A stretch of 64,000 nt of DNA from Kovacikia minuta CCNUW1 (GCF_020091585.1 NZ_CP083582.1:1364001-1428000), one strand, 5' to 3'. Numbered from the stretch's first letter, positions 45,363 to 55,957 are shown. Notes: a model not told the origin generated them from the letters alone. Translations and numbers: made by a program.

Positions 45363-46216
45363 GCGGCAATCCTCGTTTGTGCCAGAGCCACTTCCACCGC
45401 TCTGGCGAAACTGGTTTCCCGATCGCCCTCCGGTGCAATCAAATCTGCTGCTGCTTGCGCACTGGCACGGGCATGGCTCATTGCCACGCCCAAACCTGCC
45501 CATTTCAGCATGGAAACGTCGTTGTTCCCATCCCCAAAGGCAAGGATCTCGGTTGGATGAATGCCTAACTTCTCTGCGACCACGGCAATACCCACCGCTT
45601 TGTTGACCCCGATCGTCGTAAATTCCAGATTGTAGGGTTCTGTGGTGAGCAAATCGAGGCGATCGCCATAGGCATCCCGCATCTCCGACAAAAATTGGCT
45701 AATTCGTTCCGCTTCATCTGCCCAAATTACTTTCAGAGGCGAATTTGCCGTCAACTCTTGCAAATCGTGGCACACCTTAACCTGCTCACCCGTTTGCTTC
45801 TCGTAGAGATCGACCCAGGGAGTTCGTTCATAAACATACACTCCATTGAAGTGATAAACAATCAACGTCACCCCGCGCTGTACCCCTTCCTCTGCCAGAC
45901 TCTTTGCCAGAGCAACGGCAACTGGAGACTGCAAAAGGACTTCTCCGGTTTCTGCATGTTTGACCAGGGCACCTCCACTGGAGACGATCGGTCCTTCAAG
46001 TCCAAGTTGATGGTGGAACCCCAGCATATTTTCGTGTTTTCTGCCGGATGCCAGCATCACCCGTATCCCCTGAGCTTGCAATCTCCGAACAGCGGCAGCA
46101 TTTTGGGGACTAATCTGCTTATCCGGCCCTAACAGCGTTTCATCCAGATCCACAGCGGCAAGACGAAAGGGCAAAGGCTTACCCTGGAGTAAATCGGATG
46201 GTTTGGCTTGCATCAT
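45359..46216 (-). CDS. Cof-type HAD-IIB phosphatase
   Basis: The 285-residue HAD hydrolase has motif I AAVDLDETLLG, motif II MLASGRK, the C2B cap, and motif IV ILAFGDGNNDVSMLKWAG. Cof-type enzymes dephosphorylate sugar phosphates or phosphorylated cofactors. It is coupled to the Nudix gene and divergent from the DeoR regulator 140 bases away. Confidence 0.87.
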   Translation of the reverse strand: MMQAKPSDLLQGKPLPFRLAAVDLDETLLGPDKQISPQNAAAVRRLQAQGIRVMLASGRKHENMLGFHHQLGLEGPIVSSGGALVKHAETGEVLLQSPVAVALAKSLAEEGVQRGVTLIVYHFNGVYVYERTPWVDLYEKQTGEQVKVCHDLQELTANSPLKVIWADEAERISQFLSEMRDAYGDRLDLLTTEPYNLEFTTIGVNKAVGIAVVAEKLGIHPTEILAFGDGNNDVSMLKWAGLGVAMSHARASAQAAADLIAPEGDRETSFARAVEVALAQTRIAA

Positions 46217-46356
46217 CGAGTCGTCTCCTAACGGTTGGTTTCAATCACAATTTGGAACTATCCTGCAAAAAGATGCACAATTCGATTATAGAACGCACAA
46301 AGCCGCACTTTCAAGATAAAACAGGAACAAAAACGAATTAACACGCATTTCCCCTC

Positions 46357-47115
46357 ATGCTGACCGCAGAACGACGACAATTTATTCTGGAAACCCTGCG
46401 ACGAGACGGAAAGGTGCTTTCCTCCCAGCTCAGTGCGGATTTGCACGTTTCGGAGGACACCATTCGTCGGGATCTGCGGGATCTGGCAGACAGTGGGCTA
46501 CTGCAACGGGTGCATGGTGGGGCACTGCCCAAATCTCCCACTGCTTACAGCTATACAACCCGGCAGAATCAGGCACCCCAGGCAAAGGAAGCGGTTGCCA
46601 AAGCCGCCGCAAAATTGATCCAGCCCAAACAGGTGGTCATTTTGGACTCTGGAACCACAACTTTCCTGGTGGCACAGCATTTACCCCCCGACCTGGAAGC
46701 AACGATCATTACCAACAGCCCGCCGATCGCCACGGTGCTGTCCAACTATGCCCACATTGATGTTCTGGTACTAGGAGGACGGTTAAACAAAGAATTGCGG
46801 GTGGCAGTGGGAGCCGCCACGATCGAAGCCTTGCAAATGTTTCGGGCAGATTTGTGCCTGCTGGGCATCGCAGGGTTGCATCCAGAACTGGGTATCACGG
46901 TTTATGACCTGGAGGAAGCTCACGTAAAACGGGCAATGGTGGCGAGAGCAGCGGAAGTTGCCGCTCTTGCCTCCTCTGAAAAACTGGGAACCGCCGCTCC
47001 TTACGTCATCGGTCAAATTGGTGAACTGACCCACCTAGTCACAGAAGCCACCGTAGACCCCCGCATACTCGCCCCCTACCAGGCAGCGGGATTAACAATT
47101 GTCCAGAATTCATGA
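46357..47115 (+). CDS. DeoR/GlpR-family transcriptional regulator
   Basis: The 252 residues begin with a DeoR winged helix (LTAERRQFILETLRRDGKV, LHVSEDTIRRDLRDLADSG, LQRVHGGALP), followed by the sugar-phosphate-binding domain (VVILDSGTTTFLVAQHLP, VLVLGGRLNKELRVAVG). It is divergent from the HAD-Nudix operon and may regulate it in response to a sugar phosphate. Confidence 0.87.
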   Translation: MLTAERRQFILETLRRDGKVLSSQLSADLHVSEDTIRRDLRDLADSGLLQRVHGGALPKSPTAYSYTTRQNQAPQAKEAVAKAAAKLIQPKQVVILDSGTTTFLVAQHLPPDLEATIITNSPPIATVLSNYAHIDVLVLGGRLNKELRVAVGAATIEALQMFRADLCLLGIAGLHPELGITVYDLEEAHVKRAMVARAAEVAALASSEKLGTAAPYVIGQIGELTHLVTEATVDPRILAPYQAAGLTIVQNS

Positions 47116-47440
47116 CATTAAACTGAGTTTTTAGAAACTGTACCCTATGGTACAGATGATCAAAACCAGTTGCCCGATCTTGGTTACTACATTCCTAACT
47201 AAAAGGCGTGGAATCAAGGGATTCAAGAGTCGATGAAATTCCTTTTGCCCTGGAGTTATGCGACGCTGAATCCCTGTCAGGGGCATAAATTCTTTTATAA
47301 AGTAATTCCAAAATTTTGGAATTACTTTGCCGTTATGCCTTAGCCTTATCCAGGTGTATACAGTACACATAAGCAGTCAAATCGATGATTTGAACTGCAC
47401 GGCTCAGTATTGAATGTTCTTCAAGGGAGAATCGTAGGCA
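47116..47440. other. intergenic region with a 30-base perfect palindrome
   Basis: No credible gene is seen; the minus-strand frame at 47131-47370 lacks domain character and crosses the palindrome. A ribosome-binding site (AAGGGAG) precedes the ATG at 47441. Confidence 0.6.
47299..47328. repeat. perfect 30-base palindrome
   Basis: AAAGTAATTCCAAAA is followed directly by its exact reverse complement, with no loop. The flanks GGGCATAA and TTATGCC add a partial outer repeat. It could be a dimeric regulator site or a cruciform. It lies 110 bases upstream of the exported repeat protein. Confidence 0.8.
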
Positions 47441-47950
47441 ATGATCAAGTTTGTGAATCGTAAACTCAGCGCTATCGCTTTGGTGTTGGTTTTATTAGTA
47501 AACGTTTTGGTTGGCTATCCCAGGGCTGCTCAGGCAGCGATCGCGATGACACCGACTGCCATTCTTGCCGAAGTCAGCACACTCGAAAAACCTGCTGAAA
47601 CTGATACGACTGAAGCCGACGAACTTGCAGCCAAGGAAGCCAAGGAAGCCGCTAAGGCTGAAGCCAAGAAAGCCAAGGAAGCCGCTAAGGCTGAAGCCAA
47701 GAAAGCCAAGGAAGCCGCTAAGGCTGAAGCGAAAAAGCTGAAGGAAGAAGCCAAGAAAGCCAAGGAAGCCGCTAAGGCTGAAGCGAAAAAGCTGAAGGAA
47801 GAAGCTGAAGCTAAGGAAGAGGCAGAAGAAGAAGCCAAGAAAGCCGCCGAGAAAGAGGCAAAAATAAAAGCAAAAGCTGAGGCAAAGGCAAAGGCTGAGG
47901 CTGAAAAAGCGGCAGCAAAGGAAGAAACAGAAGCTTCCCCTACCGAGTAA
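47441..47950 (+). CDS. exported Lys/Glu/Ala repeat protein, single alpha-helix type
   Basis: The 169 residues start with a signal peptide (LSAIALVLVLLVNVLVGYPRAAQA). From about residue 60 the protein is almost only Ala, Glu and Lys, with tandem units EAAKAEAKKAK and EAAKAEAKKLKE encoded by near-identical 33-36-base DNA repeats. Such sequences form stable charged helices, usually spacers in the periplasm. No catalytic domain is present. Repeat number may vary between strains. Confidence 0.7.
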   Translation: MIKFVNRKLSAIALVLVLLVNVLVGYPRAAQAAIAMTPTAILAEVSTLEKPAETDTTEADELAAKEAKEAAKAEAKKAKEAAKAEAKKAKEAAKAEAKKLKEEAKKAKEAAKAEAKKLKEEAEAKEEAEEEAKKAAEKEAKIKAKAEAKAKAEAEKAAAKEETEASPTE

Positions 47951-48112
47951 ATTTCAGCTCACCCTAACCGTTGATTCGGGCAGCACTGGATGCTGCATGC
48001 TGAGGACTGAACGGGGTGGTGAGTAAAGCTGGTCACACCTGTTACGGACAGCGTAGGTGAAATTTGTTACTCTAGCGCCCTAATGTATTGCATCCCTCAG
48101 GAAAGGAGCATC

Positions 48113-48901
48113 ATGGTTGCAACTTCACCCACAAAAACGTCGTTTAGCTTAAGTGCTTTTTTGATTAGTGATGGACCCGCAGGTTTCCTGTTGAGTTGGG
48201 TGGCAGGGTTTGTTGACACATCTGCGTTCATCATCTTGTTTGGCATTTTCACCGCCCACGTAACGGGGAACATTGCTCTGGCAGGTTCATCCTTTGTCAG
48301 TTCGGACGGAGAGACAACCATCACTCGCCTGTTGATGCTACCCACCTTCATGCTGACCGTTGCCCTCACTTCTCTGCTCGCACGCCATGCCCGACGCAAA
48401 GGCTGGTCGGTCTTTGCAGTCTTGCTCACAGCTGAAGCGATCGCGTTGGGCGTTTTTTTGCTACTTGGAACCAGCCTTTCACCTGCCCTCCTGTTGGATG
48501 TGCAGGAGGAGTACATTCTGCCTATTGGGATGGCAGGGGTTGTCTCAATGGCAATCCAAAATGCCTTAATGAAGGAGGCAAAAGGCGTCTTCAAAAGCTA
48601 TATCCCAACCACAGTTATGACTGGCAATACCACTCAGCTAACGATTGATATTGTGCAGTTTTTGAGTGCCAAACTATCGCGATCGCCGGATGGAACTTCG
48701 GAACAGGAAGCTGAAGAAGCCTTGGAACGGATGGGTCGGTTTGTTCCAGTGATTCTGGGCTTTGGTCTGGGAGGGTTAGGAGCAGCCGTTTTTATTCTCC
48801 TGTCAGAAAGCTGGTGGAGCCTTGTTTTCCCTCTCGTAATCATCTCGACGCTGGCTGCTGCTGCCTACATTCAGCACCCCCGATCGACCTCATCGACTTA
48901 A
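48113..48901 (+). CDS. DUF1275 (YoaK-like) membrane protein
   Basis: The 262-residue protein has about six transmembrane helices and the DUF1275 pattern SWVAGFVDTSAFIILFGIFT then AHVTGN, and YIPTTVMTGNTTQLTIDI. The role is unknown; the family may be transport-related. ATG 48113 is preferred over the upstream ATG at 48083 because AGGAAAGGAG precedes it. Confidence 0.82.
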   Translation: MVATSPTKTSFSLSAFLISDGPAGFLLSWVAGFVDTSAFIILFGIFTAHVTGNIALAGSSFVSSDGETTITRLLMLPTFMLTVALTSLLARHARRKGWSVFAVLLTAEAIALGVFLLLGTSLSPALLLDVQEEYILPIGMAGVVSMAIQNALMKEAKGVFKSYIPTTVMTGNTTQLTIDIVQFLSAKLSRSPDGTSEQEAEEALERMGRFVPVILGFGLGGLGAAVFILLSESWWSLVFPLVIISTLAAAAYIQHPRSTSST

Positions 48902-48964
48902 TTCAACCCTGATCCTGAACCATTTGCCAAAACAATCGCAGGAAACAATCGTAGGAAACAAATG

Positions 48965-49510
48965 ATGAAACGTTTATTGGTATCAATTTTTGCGTGCATG
49001 GTCGTTTTGCTCGTTTGTGTTTCTGGGGCCGCAGCGCAAGCCCAATCACTGCCCGCAATTTCATTCCCTGGACTACAGGATTTTGTCCCAACGGAAGAAC
49101 AAAAAGAAATATTGAGCCAGCTGGAAGCGCAAGTGCTGCCTCAAATTGATGAGATTTTGACGCCTGAGCAACGGGATCAATTCAAGACTTCGATCGCCGA
49201 GGGCACCACCTTCCGTAAGGCATTTAAATCCCTGGCATTGACGCCTGATCAAAAGTCCAAATTGGGTGCTCTACTCAAAACACTTCCCAAGAAGGATATT
49301 TTTGCCTCCCTCACCCCCGAACAGAAGAAACAATTCTTTACTAAGAAGAAAGAGATGTTCATGCCAACGCCAGAGGAGATTAGCGACAAAATCAGTGAAA
49401 AAATGAAGCTGGCGAAGGATAAGGCAGGCGCTTTTATGCCAGATGCAGCGGCGATCGGAGAAAAAATCAGCCAAAAAATGAAAATGGGTCAGAGTCAGGC
49501 AGCGGAATAG
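48965..49510 (+). CDS. exported Spy/LTXXQ-like protein
   Basis: The 181 residues have a signal peptide (LLVSIFACMVVLLVCVSGAAAQA) and repeated LTPEQ motifs (EILTPEQRDQF, LALTPDQKSKL, SLTPEQKKQF), as in Spy/CpxP periplasmic chaperones. The rest is predicted helical and rich in Lys. ATG 48962 and 48965 are both possible. Confidence 0.68.
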   Translation: MKRLLVSIFACMVVLLVCVSGAAAQAQSLPAISFPGLQDFVPTEEQKEILSQLEAQVLPQIDEILTPEQRDQFKTSIAEGTTFRKAFKSLALTPDQKSKLGALLKTLPKKDIFASLTPEQKKQFFTKKKEMFMPTPEEISDKISEKMKLAKDKAGAFMPDAAAIGEKISQKMKMGQSQAAE

Positions 49511-49600
49511 CTCAGAAGTCAGGACTCAGAAGTCAGGGGTCAAGGGTCAGGGTGCGGGGAAAGCCCGCTTTTCTGGCTTCTGGCTCCTGACTTCTAATGT
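49503..49600. repeat. AGAAGTCAGG inverted repeat
   Basis: CAGAAGTCAGGACTCAGAAGTCAGG faces CTCCTGACTTCT across a short GC-rich hairpin (GGGAAAGCCC). It probably works as a terminator for the preceding gene and is a common intergenic repeat type in cyanobacteria. Confidence 0.5.
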
Positions 49601-49757
49601 ATTGCGGCAATCGTCATCTATTCGTATGCTATGATAGATAGTCCGAAATCTTGTCGAGCTTTGAGGTAGTGACTTCTGCTGAGGATTGCTCAAGATAGGC
49701 GGTGCGTCTAGATGTTAGTAATTGTTTGTAATTGATAGGAATGAACTCTCCAACACC

Positions 49758-50006
49758 ATGATCAAGCTGCGATTAAAGCGATACGGCAAGAAACGTGAAG
49801 TCAGCTACCGGATTGTGGCAATGAACAGCCACACCCGTCGGGATGGGCGTCCCCTGGAGGAATTGGGCTTCTACAATCCTCGAACCGACGAAACCCGTTT
49901 GGACGTTCCCGCGATCGTCAAACGATTGAAAGATGGAGCACAGCCCACTGACACTGTGCGGAGTATTTTGCAAAAAGCTAACGTTTTTGAACAGGTCAAT
50001 GCCTGA
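49758..50006 (+). CDS. rpsP: 30S ribosomal protein S16
   Basis: The 82 residues [20 protein letters not shown] and [16 protein letters not shown] are diagnostic of bS16. ATG 49758 is the conserved start; the frame's upstream TTG adds a spurious 12 residues. It overlaps the KH gene by eight bases, an operon order conserved in bacteria. Confidence 0.95.
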   Translation: MIKLRLKRYGKKREVSYRIVAMNSHTRRDGRPLEELGFYNPRTDETRLDVPAIVKRLKDGAQPTDTVRSILQKANVFEQVNA

Positions 50007-50412
50007 AACCGTTACGAACCCCTCTTCCCCCAAAACCACACCGGACTATATCGGACTGGTTAAGTTTCTGGTGAAACCATTTCTGGAAACACCCGACTCT
50101 CTCAGCATCGACTGCGAAGTTTCCCATACAAAGTCAAAGGTGTGGGTACGGTTAGCCTTCGAAAGCTCAGATAAGGGACGTGTATTTGGGCGGGGAGGGC
50201 GCAATATTCAGGCAATCCGTTCGGTGCTGGAGGGTGCTGCACGGTCGTTCGGCTATACCGCCCATCTGGATGTTTTTGGCAGTGCTCCCCAGGACCATAA
50301 TGATGGTTCTGAGAGTCATGCTCGTGAAGGATCTGCGCGACCCTCCTCCCGCCGTGCTTCCGGTGCTAAAGAGCCGCCGAAGCCGCGGTCGCGCCATACC
50401 CCTTCCCAGTAA
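49999..50412 (+). CDS. khpA: KH-domain RNA-binding protein (KhpA-like)
   Basis: The 137-residue protein has a single KH domain with the GXXG loop in [16 protein letters not shown] and an extra disordered, Arg/Ser/Pro-rich C-terminal tail. ATG 49999 lies inside the last codons of rpsP (ATGCCTGA), giving coupling. KhpA-type proteins bind RNA and influence cell division and sRNA function. Confidence 0.85.
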   Translation: MPETVTNPSSPKTTPDYIGLVKFLVKPFLETPDSLSIDCEVSHTKSKVWVRLAFESSDKGRVFGRGGRNIQAIRSVLEGAARSFGYTAHLDVFGSAPQDHNDGSESHAREGSARPSSRRASGAKEPPKPRSRHTPSQ

Positions 50413-50436
50413 ATTCGGCTATACTATCGCCTTTGC

Positions 50437-51390
50437 ATGGTAGAAGCGTTAACCATCCAGTTGCCGAGCATTGCCAGCGCGATCGCACTTGCGGGTGAGC
50501 GGGAAGAAAACCTGAAAACGCTGGCGCAGCAAACAGGAGCAAAGTTGGTGCTGCGAGGGCAGGATCTGCTGATCTCTGGGACTGATAACCAGGTCAATCT
50601 GTGCGATCAACTGGTTCAATCCCTAAAGGATTTTTGGAGTCAAGGAAAGGTTGTTACGGGCGTTGATATTCTGACTGCCCGTCATGCTCTCGATACTCAC
50701 CGCCAGGATGAATTGCAGGATCTCCAACAGGATGTATTAGCCCGCACTCGCCGTGGCGAAGATATTCGGGCAAAAACCCTTCGACAGCGGCAATATATTC
50801 AAGCCGTTCGTACCCACGATCTGACCTTTTGCATTGGTCCGGCGGGTACGGGCAAAACTTTTTTGGCAGCAGTTCTGGCGGTTCAAGCGCTCCTGGCAAA
50901 TCAGTACGAACGCCTGATTTTGACCCGCCCAGCAGTTGAAGCGGGGGAACGGTTAGGATTTTTGCCGGGAGATTTGCAGCAAAAGGTGAACCCCTACCTG
51001 CGTCCGCTTTATGATGCACTTTACGAATTTATCGATCCCGAAAAAATCCCCAGCCTGATGGAACGGGGTGTGATTGAAGTTGCTCCGATCGCCTACATGC
51101 GGGGGCGCACGCTTAATAACGCCTTTGTCATCCTGGATGAGGCACAAAATACGACCCCAGCCCAGATGAAAATGATCCTGACCCGGTTGGGATTTCATTC
51201 CCGGATGGTGGTAACGGGTGATTTGACCCAAACGGACTTACCCCTGAATCAACCTTCAGGGCTGTCTGTGGCGCAGAAAATTTTGCAGTCAGTAGACGGA
51301 ATTGCGTTCTGCCACCTGAGCAAAGCCGATGTCGTTCGCCATCCCCTGGTGCAACGGATTGTCTCAGCCTATGAGCAGTATGAGAAGTAG
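50437..51390 (+). CDS. PhoH-like ATPase
   Basis: The 317-residue protein has an N-terminal KH-like segment and the PhoH ATPase domain: Walker A IGPAGTGKTF, EAGERLGFLPGDLQQKVNPY, YMRGRTLNNAFVILDEAQNT as Walker B, and GFHSRMVVTGDLTQTDLP. PhoH/YbeZ proteins work with YbeY in rRNA processing. It follows the KH gene by 24 bases and completes the rpsP operon. Confidence 0.9.
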   Translation: MVEALTIQLPSIASAIALAGEREENLKTLAQQTGAKLVLRGQDLLISGTDNQVNLCDQLVQSLKDFWSQGKVVTGVDILTARHALDTHRQDELQDLQQDVLARTRRGEDIRAKTLRQRQYIQAVRTHDLTFCIGPAGTGKTFLAAVLAVQALLANQYERLILTRPAVEAGERLGFLPGDLQQKVNPYLRPLYDALYEFIDPEKIPSLMERGVIEVAPIAYMRGRTLNNAFVILDEAQNTTPAQMKMILTRLGFHSRMVVTGDLTQTDLPLNQPSGLSVAQKILQSVDGIAFCHLSKADVVRHPLVQRIVSAYEQYEK

Positions 51391-51473
51391 GGTGTGGGGT
51401 GTGGGGTGTGGGGTGTAACGAAGGATAAAAGCTAAAGGATGAAGGATAAAAATCCCCCCATCTCCTCATCCCC

Positions 51474-53448
51474 CTACTGAGGACGTAGCCCCTGATTGGT
51501 TAAATACTGCTGGAGTGGGACGATCTGATGCTGGGGGACAATTTCAGCTGGAGACAGGTTGGCTGGGGCATGCTTGAGTAGCCAGCCAGCGGTTGCTCCA
51601 GCGGCAGCACCGATGCTCCATTCGCTGTAATGGGTACGGGTAACAGCGTTAACAATATGGCTGACGGCGAGGCTCTTACCACCAATCAACAGGTTGTCTA
51701 CGCCTTGCGGAATCAAGCTTTCCAGCGGAATCGGTGTCGGCTGTACGTCATATTCGTCAAGGGCAGCGCTGGTTGCTTCCTGGGAGGGTTCCCAGTTGCG
51801 GTAGCGGCAGCCGTGGATGTCGATACTGTAATGGACGCGGGCGATCGCGGTGGCACTAAAATCCCGGCGCTTTGTTCCCGGTTCTACGCCTAAATCAGCT
51901 TCCCGCATCATAAATTGGGTTTGTCCATAGGCCTGCCGTCCCAAAATCCGTCGTCCTTCTCGAAAGTAGGGGATCATGCTTAATCCTGAGACGGTTCCCA
52001 TGGGTGAGTTGGCACCGGTCAGATAGGTCAACGGCAAATCCAGGTCAGACTGCTTTTCCAGTAACCATTCGGCAAATAGCAGGGCATGCTTTTCACCATT
52101 TTTGAGGGCATCCAGGGAAAGCCCCCCTAACCAGTTTTGCAGTTGTCCCGATTTCGCCAGTTGTTCATCGGTTAGCACCAGGGAAGGATTCATCCAGCCC
52201 CAATCATTCCCACGATTCCAGTTGATGAGGGTGATATCTCCAGGGGCGGGCATGGATTCAAATACATCCCCAGCGGCTGTACTCACAATCCGGCGGTAGT
52301 TAAAAAAGCTGCGTCCCAAAAACATCGGAAATCCCTGAAGGGAGTATTCTTGCCGATGCTCTGCTCTGGCGTATCCTGGTTTTACTTGAGCCAGCGCATT
52401 CAAGCTTTTGCCCCGATCGTCGTGAATGGCGATCGCAAAGGGATAGGTAAACGCCTGGGTACACTCCGGATTACTTTTCTCAGGGGCATTTCGTTCCCCC
52501 GTGAGACGACGCGACTCGGAACCTAAGCGATGGGGAATGCCCGCCCAACTGACCAGTTCTCCCGTATCCGTTGCATCAATCACAAGCAGACGTTTACCAG
52601 GGGGAGGCTGCAATCGGATTGGCACCTTCTCAAAGGTTGCATCCGGTTGCCAGGAATACCAGCTAGTCAGCTCCCGCCACAGTTCACCTAATGGCACGTA
52701 GTGAGAATGACGGGGTACTCGGCGCACGGCATAGATGGCGGTAATCTGCTGTCCGCTGGAGTCGAATTCCGCCCCTTTAAAGGCGAGTCGCCGTTCCCCA
52801 ACGACTCCCCAGGGTGTGAGTAGACGATTCTTTGAGTAACGCCGCCGCCGCCGTTTCTCCGGCTTTAGGCAGGAAGCAAAGGGTTCCGACCCAGCAGCTA
52901 TTCAGGTCTGCCACCTGTCGTTCCGCGGCAAGCCCCGTCCAGGCAGGCAATCTAACTCGCTGCTGTTCAATCCGACGTTTGAAGCCAACCCAACTGTCAG
53001 AAAAAGACTGGGTTTGGCGGAGGGTATCCGATTCATCCAGTGCCGAAACACCCTGGGCGCTAATCTGGCCACCCAACCAGGGAGCCGATTCAATTAAACA
53101 GGTGGTTGCTCCTGCCTTCATGGCGTGGGATGCCGCTGCAACGCCCCCTAACGACCCCCCGATGACCACCACTTCGCAAGTCCAGACGCTCTGTGCTGGG
53201 GGCAGGGGAAATAATCGAGGTCTACCATTGGGGAGCAGGGCGGGTAAGGCAGGGGTTACTACCTGGGCAACTGCCGGATTTTCGGATTGCTCGGCTGTTA
53301 TGGATTCTGCATGGGAACTCTGTTGTGCCAAAGCAATGACAATCGCACAGCCACCGCCTGCAACAAAACTCAAACTAAACGTAACAGGTACCAGCCACCA
53401 GAGGGGGTGTCGCCGGGAAGATTTACGAATCGATGCGCGCCGCTTCAA
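51474..53448 (-). CDS. membrane-anchored FAD-dependent oxidoreductase, one apparent frameshift
   Basis: An N-terminal anchor (LVPVTFSLSFVAGGGCAIVI) precedes the FAD-binding motif EVVVIGGSLGGVAAASHAM and GGQISAQGVSALDE. The C-terminal part has LLVIDATDTGELVSWAGIPH and NLLIGGKSLAVSHIVNAVTR, as in the FAD_oxidored family of uncertain substrate. The frame changes near 52840 in a GCC-rich run; removing one base gives 657 residues. Confidence 0.82.
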
Positions 53449-53704
53449 CTTTTACAAACCACACGCTACCAGAAGGTTGTAGCACAGGAAATCATTTTTG
53501 GAGCAGAAATTTAGGGGAGGGGGTTGTGTCTTCGGAAACCCCTACTCATCGGAGAGGAATCCCATCTGTCGGTTGTTGAAATCGTTGCAGGAGAATCAAT
53601 GAAGCGGGAAGTTTGCGTGGAACAAGGAATTCGTTCAGCAGTTGGAAAACGAATTTCTTCCGACTGCTTCCTGTTTCCATTTGCCACTATCAGGAACTCT
53701 TGCA

Positions 53705-55468
53705 ATGAAAACGGAAACCCGTTTGCCATCAGATTACAACCAGTTTATTGAGCAGATCAAATCGTCTCAGGTTCAGCAGGTATCGATCAAGCCCGATCGG
53801 ATTGAATACACGCTTAAACCAGAGTTTGGCTCTCAACGCTATTACACCAAGCCCGTGGGTAAAATTGATGATCTGCTCCAGTTGTTGCACCGTCATGGGG
53901 TTGAATTTGACACCCTTCCTGACAGCAGCGCAACCCATGCAAGTATGATTGGCTTCCTGCTTTCTACTGGCGTGCTAGTGGGCGCGTTTGCCTGGCTGCT
54001 GAAATTTGCCAATGCTGGAAATGGTGTTGGCATTGGCATGGGTATGGGTAAAAGTAATGCGCGGGTTTACAACCAGGGCAAACCGGGAATTACCTTTGCG
54101 GATGTGGCAGGGGTCGATGAAGCAAAACAGGAATTGCAAGAGGTGGTTGACTTCTTAGCCAACGGCGAGAAATACCGCAAGGTGGGGGCAAAAATTCCCA
54201 AGGGGGTACTTTTGGTTGGACCTCCGGGAACCGGGAAAACCCTGCTGGCAAAAGCGGTTGCTGGTGAAGCGGGGGTTCCTTTTTTGAGTATGTCTGGTTC
54301 GGAATTTGTGGAAGTTTTTGTTGGGGTGGGTGCCTCACGGGTGCGCGATTTGTTTAATCGAGCCAAGCGTCAGGCTCCCTGTATAGTTTTTATTGATGAA
54401 CTGGATGCGATCGGCAAAACCCGCGGTAATAACCCCGTTGGGGGCAATGACGAACGGGAACAAACGCTGAATCAATTGCTGACGGAAATGGATGGCTTTG
54501 ATGGTAACGAGGGCGTCATTCTAATTGCAGCCACCAACCGTCCTGAAATTCTTGATCCGGCTCTGCGTCGCCCCGGTCGTTTCGATCGCCAGGTTCTAGT
54601 CGATCGTCCGGATAAGAGTGGCAGATTAGAAATCCTGCGGGTGCATGCGCGTTCAGTTGCCTTGAGTCAGGAGGTCAATCTGGAAACAATTGCCGCCCAG
54701 ACGTTTGGGTTCGCCGGTGCGGATTTAGCCAACCTGGTCAACGAAGCAGCATTGATGGCAGCCCGAAACAATCGCACAGTGGTTTTGATGACAGATTTTG
54801 GAGAGGCGATCGAACGGGTGATTGCCGGATTGGAGAAGCGATCGCGGGTACTCACCCCGCTGGAGCGGCAAACCGTAGCCTATCACGAGGTTGGACATGC
54901 GCTGGTGGGCGCACTCATGCCCGGTGGGAGTAAAGTTGCCAAAATTTCGATTGTGCCCCGTGGTTTGGGAGCGTTGGGTTACACCCTGCAAATGCCAGAG
55001 AACGATCGGTTCTTGCTGCTCGAAGATGAACTGCGGGGACAACTTGCAACTCTTTTAGGAGGGCGTGCGGCTGAGGAAATTGTGTTCCACAAGGTTTCCA
55101 CGGGCGCGAGTGATGATATTCAAAAAGCAACAAATCTTGCTGAGCGGGCAATTACGCAATACGGCATGAGCGATACCCTCGGTCCTGTAGCCTTTGCCAA
55201 CAATAATACTCAATTTCTGGAAGGCAACAGTTCTCGACGAGTGGTAAGTGGTGAAGTGACAGCGGAGATCGATCGCCTGGTCAAACAGAATATCGATCAA
55301 GCCCACGATATTGCCTTTGAAATCTTACGTCTGAATCGAAATCTGCTAGAGTCTGCAACTCAAGTTCTGTTAGAGAAAGAGGTTCTGGAAGGCGATCAGT
55401 TGCAAACCATCCTGACACAAGTAAAAGCACCAGCAGAATTGAATTCCTGGCTAATGAAAGGTGCCTAG
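53705..55468 (+). CDS. ftsH: FtsH-type AAA+ zinc metalloprotease
   Basis: The 587-residue protein has a single transmembrane helix ([19 protein letters not shown]), Walker A GPPGTGKT, Walker [12 protein letters not shown], the second region of homology [19 protein letters not shown], and the protease site HEVGHAL. FtsH degrades membrane and soluble proteins; cyanobacteria use it in photosystem II repair. ATG 53705 ([11 protein letters not shown]) is the natural start. The N-terminal domain is shorter and less typical than in the main FtsH copies, so it may be a divergent paralogue. Confidence 0.87.
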   Translation: MKTETRLPSDYNQFIEQIKSSQVQQVSIKPDRIEYTLKPEFGSQRYYTKPVGKIDDLLQLLHRHGVEFDTLPDSSATHASMIGFLLSTGVLVGAFAWLLKFANAGNGVGIGMGMGKSNARVYNQGKPGITFADVAGVDEAKQELQEVVDFLANGEKYRKVGAKIPKGVLLVGPPGTGKTLLAKAVAGEAGVPFLSMSGSEFVEVFVGVGASRVRDLFNRAKRQAPCIVFIDELDAIGKTRGNNPVGGNDEREQTLNQLLTEMDGFDGNEGVILIAATNRPEILDPALRRPGRFDRQVLVDRPDKSGRLEILRVHARSVALSQEVNLETIAAQTFGFAGADLANLVNEAALMAARNNRTVVLMTDFGEAIERVIAGLEKRSRVLTPLERQTVAYHEVGHALVGALMPGGSKVAKISIVPRGLGALGYTLQMPENDRFLLLEDELRGQLATLLGGRAAEEIVFHKVSTGASDDIQKATNLAERAITQYGMSDTLGPVAFANNNTQFLEGNSSRRVVSGEVTAEIDRLVKQNIDQAHDIAFEILRLNRNLLESATQVLLEKEVLEGDQLQTILTQVKAPAELNSWLMKGA

Positions 55469-55626
55469 AATTAAATCTATCAGTGCGATCGTCCTGATTC
55501 CAGGTATACCAGCTTCGTTTAAGGACGAGGTTGCGGGAGATGGGCGATCGCATTTTGAATGGGTTGAAAGCGCTGTTATATTGGGCTTTGTGTTCTCAAT
55601 TCGATTTGAGGGGAGGGGCGATCGCG

Positions 55627-55923
55627 CTATTTCTTAGGGTGGTTATTCTCAAAGACATCAATAATCTTTTCTAACCAATGGTAAGCATAGGTTTCGTTTT
55701 TGAAAACCCTATTTGCATGAGCTGCTATCTCTTGCCAAGGGAAAGGTTTCTCTTGTAGCAAACTTTTACCCTGGGATAACAACCTATCATAAGCTGGTAA
55801 AGGAATTCCGTACTGAATGTAGTTAACAGCCAATCTGTCGTCAGATAACATATCATCAGATGGATCTGCTAACCAACTGCTTAGAAAATTGGTGAAGTCA
55901 GGGTAGCGATTCTTTAAACTCAT
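55627..55923 (-). CDS. putative immunity protein of the RHS toxin
   Basis: The 98-residue protein (MSLKNRYPDFTNFLSSWLAD, LAVNYIQYGIPLPAYDRLLS, ETYAYHWLEKIIDVF) is acidic, small and intact. It follows the toxin reading frame by about 35 bases on the same strand, the place of a cognate immunity gene in CDI/RHS loci. The family is not recognised with certainty. Confidence 0.6.
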   Translation of the reverse strand: MSLKNRYPDFTNFLSSWLADPSDDMLSDDRLAVNYIQYGIPLPAYDRLLSQGKSLLQEKPFPWQEIAAHANRVFKNETYAYHWLEKIIDVFENNHPKK

Positions 55924-55957
55924 ATAAAATCCTTAATCATTAATCAAAATGCCGATT

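Noticed and set aside
47131-47370. 79-codon minus-strand frame
   Set aside because: It crosses the perfect palindrome, has no domain, and stands opposite the leader of the next gene.
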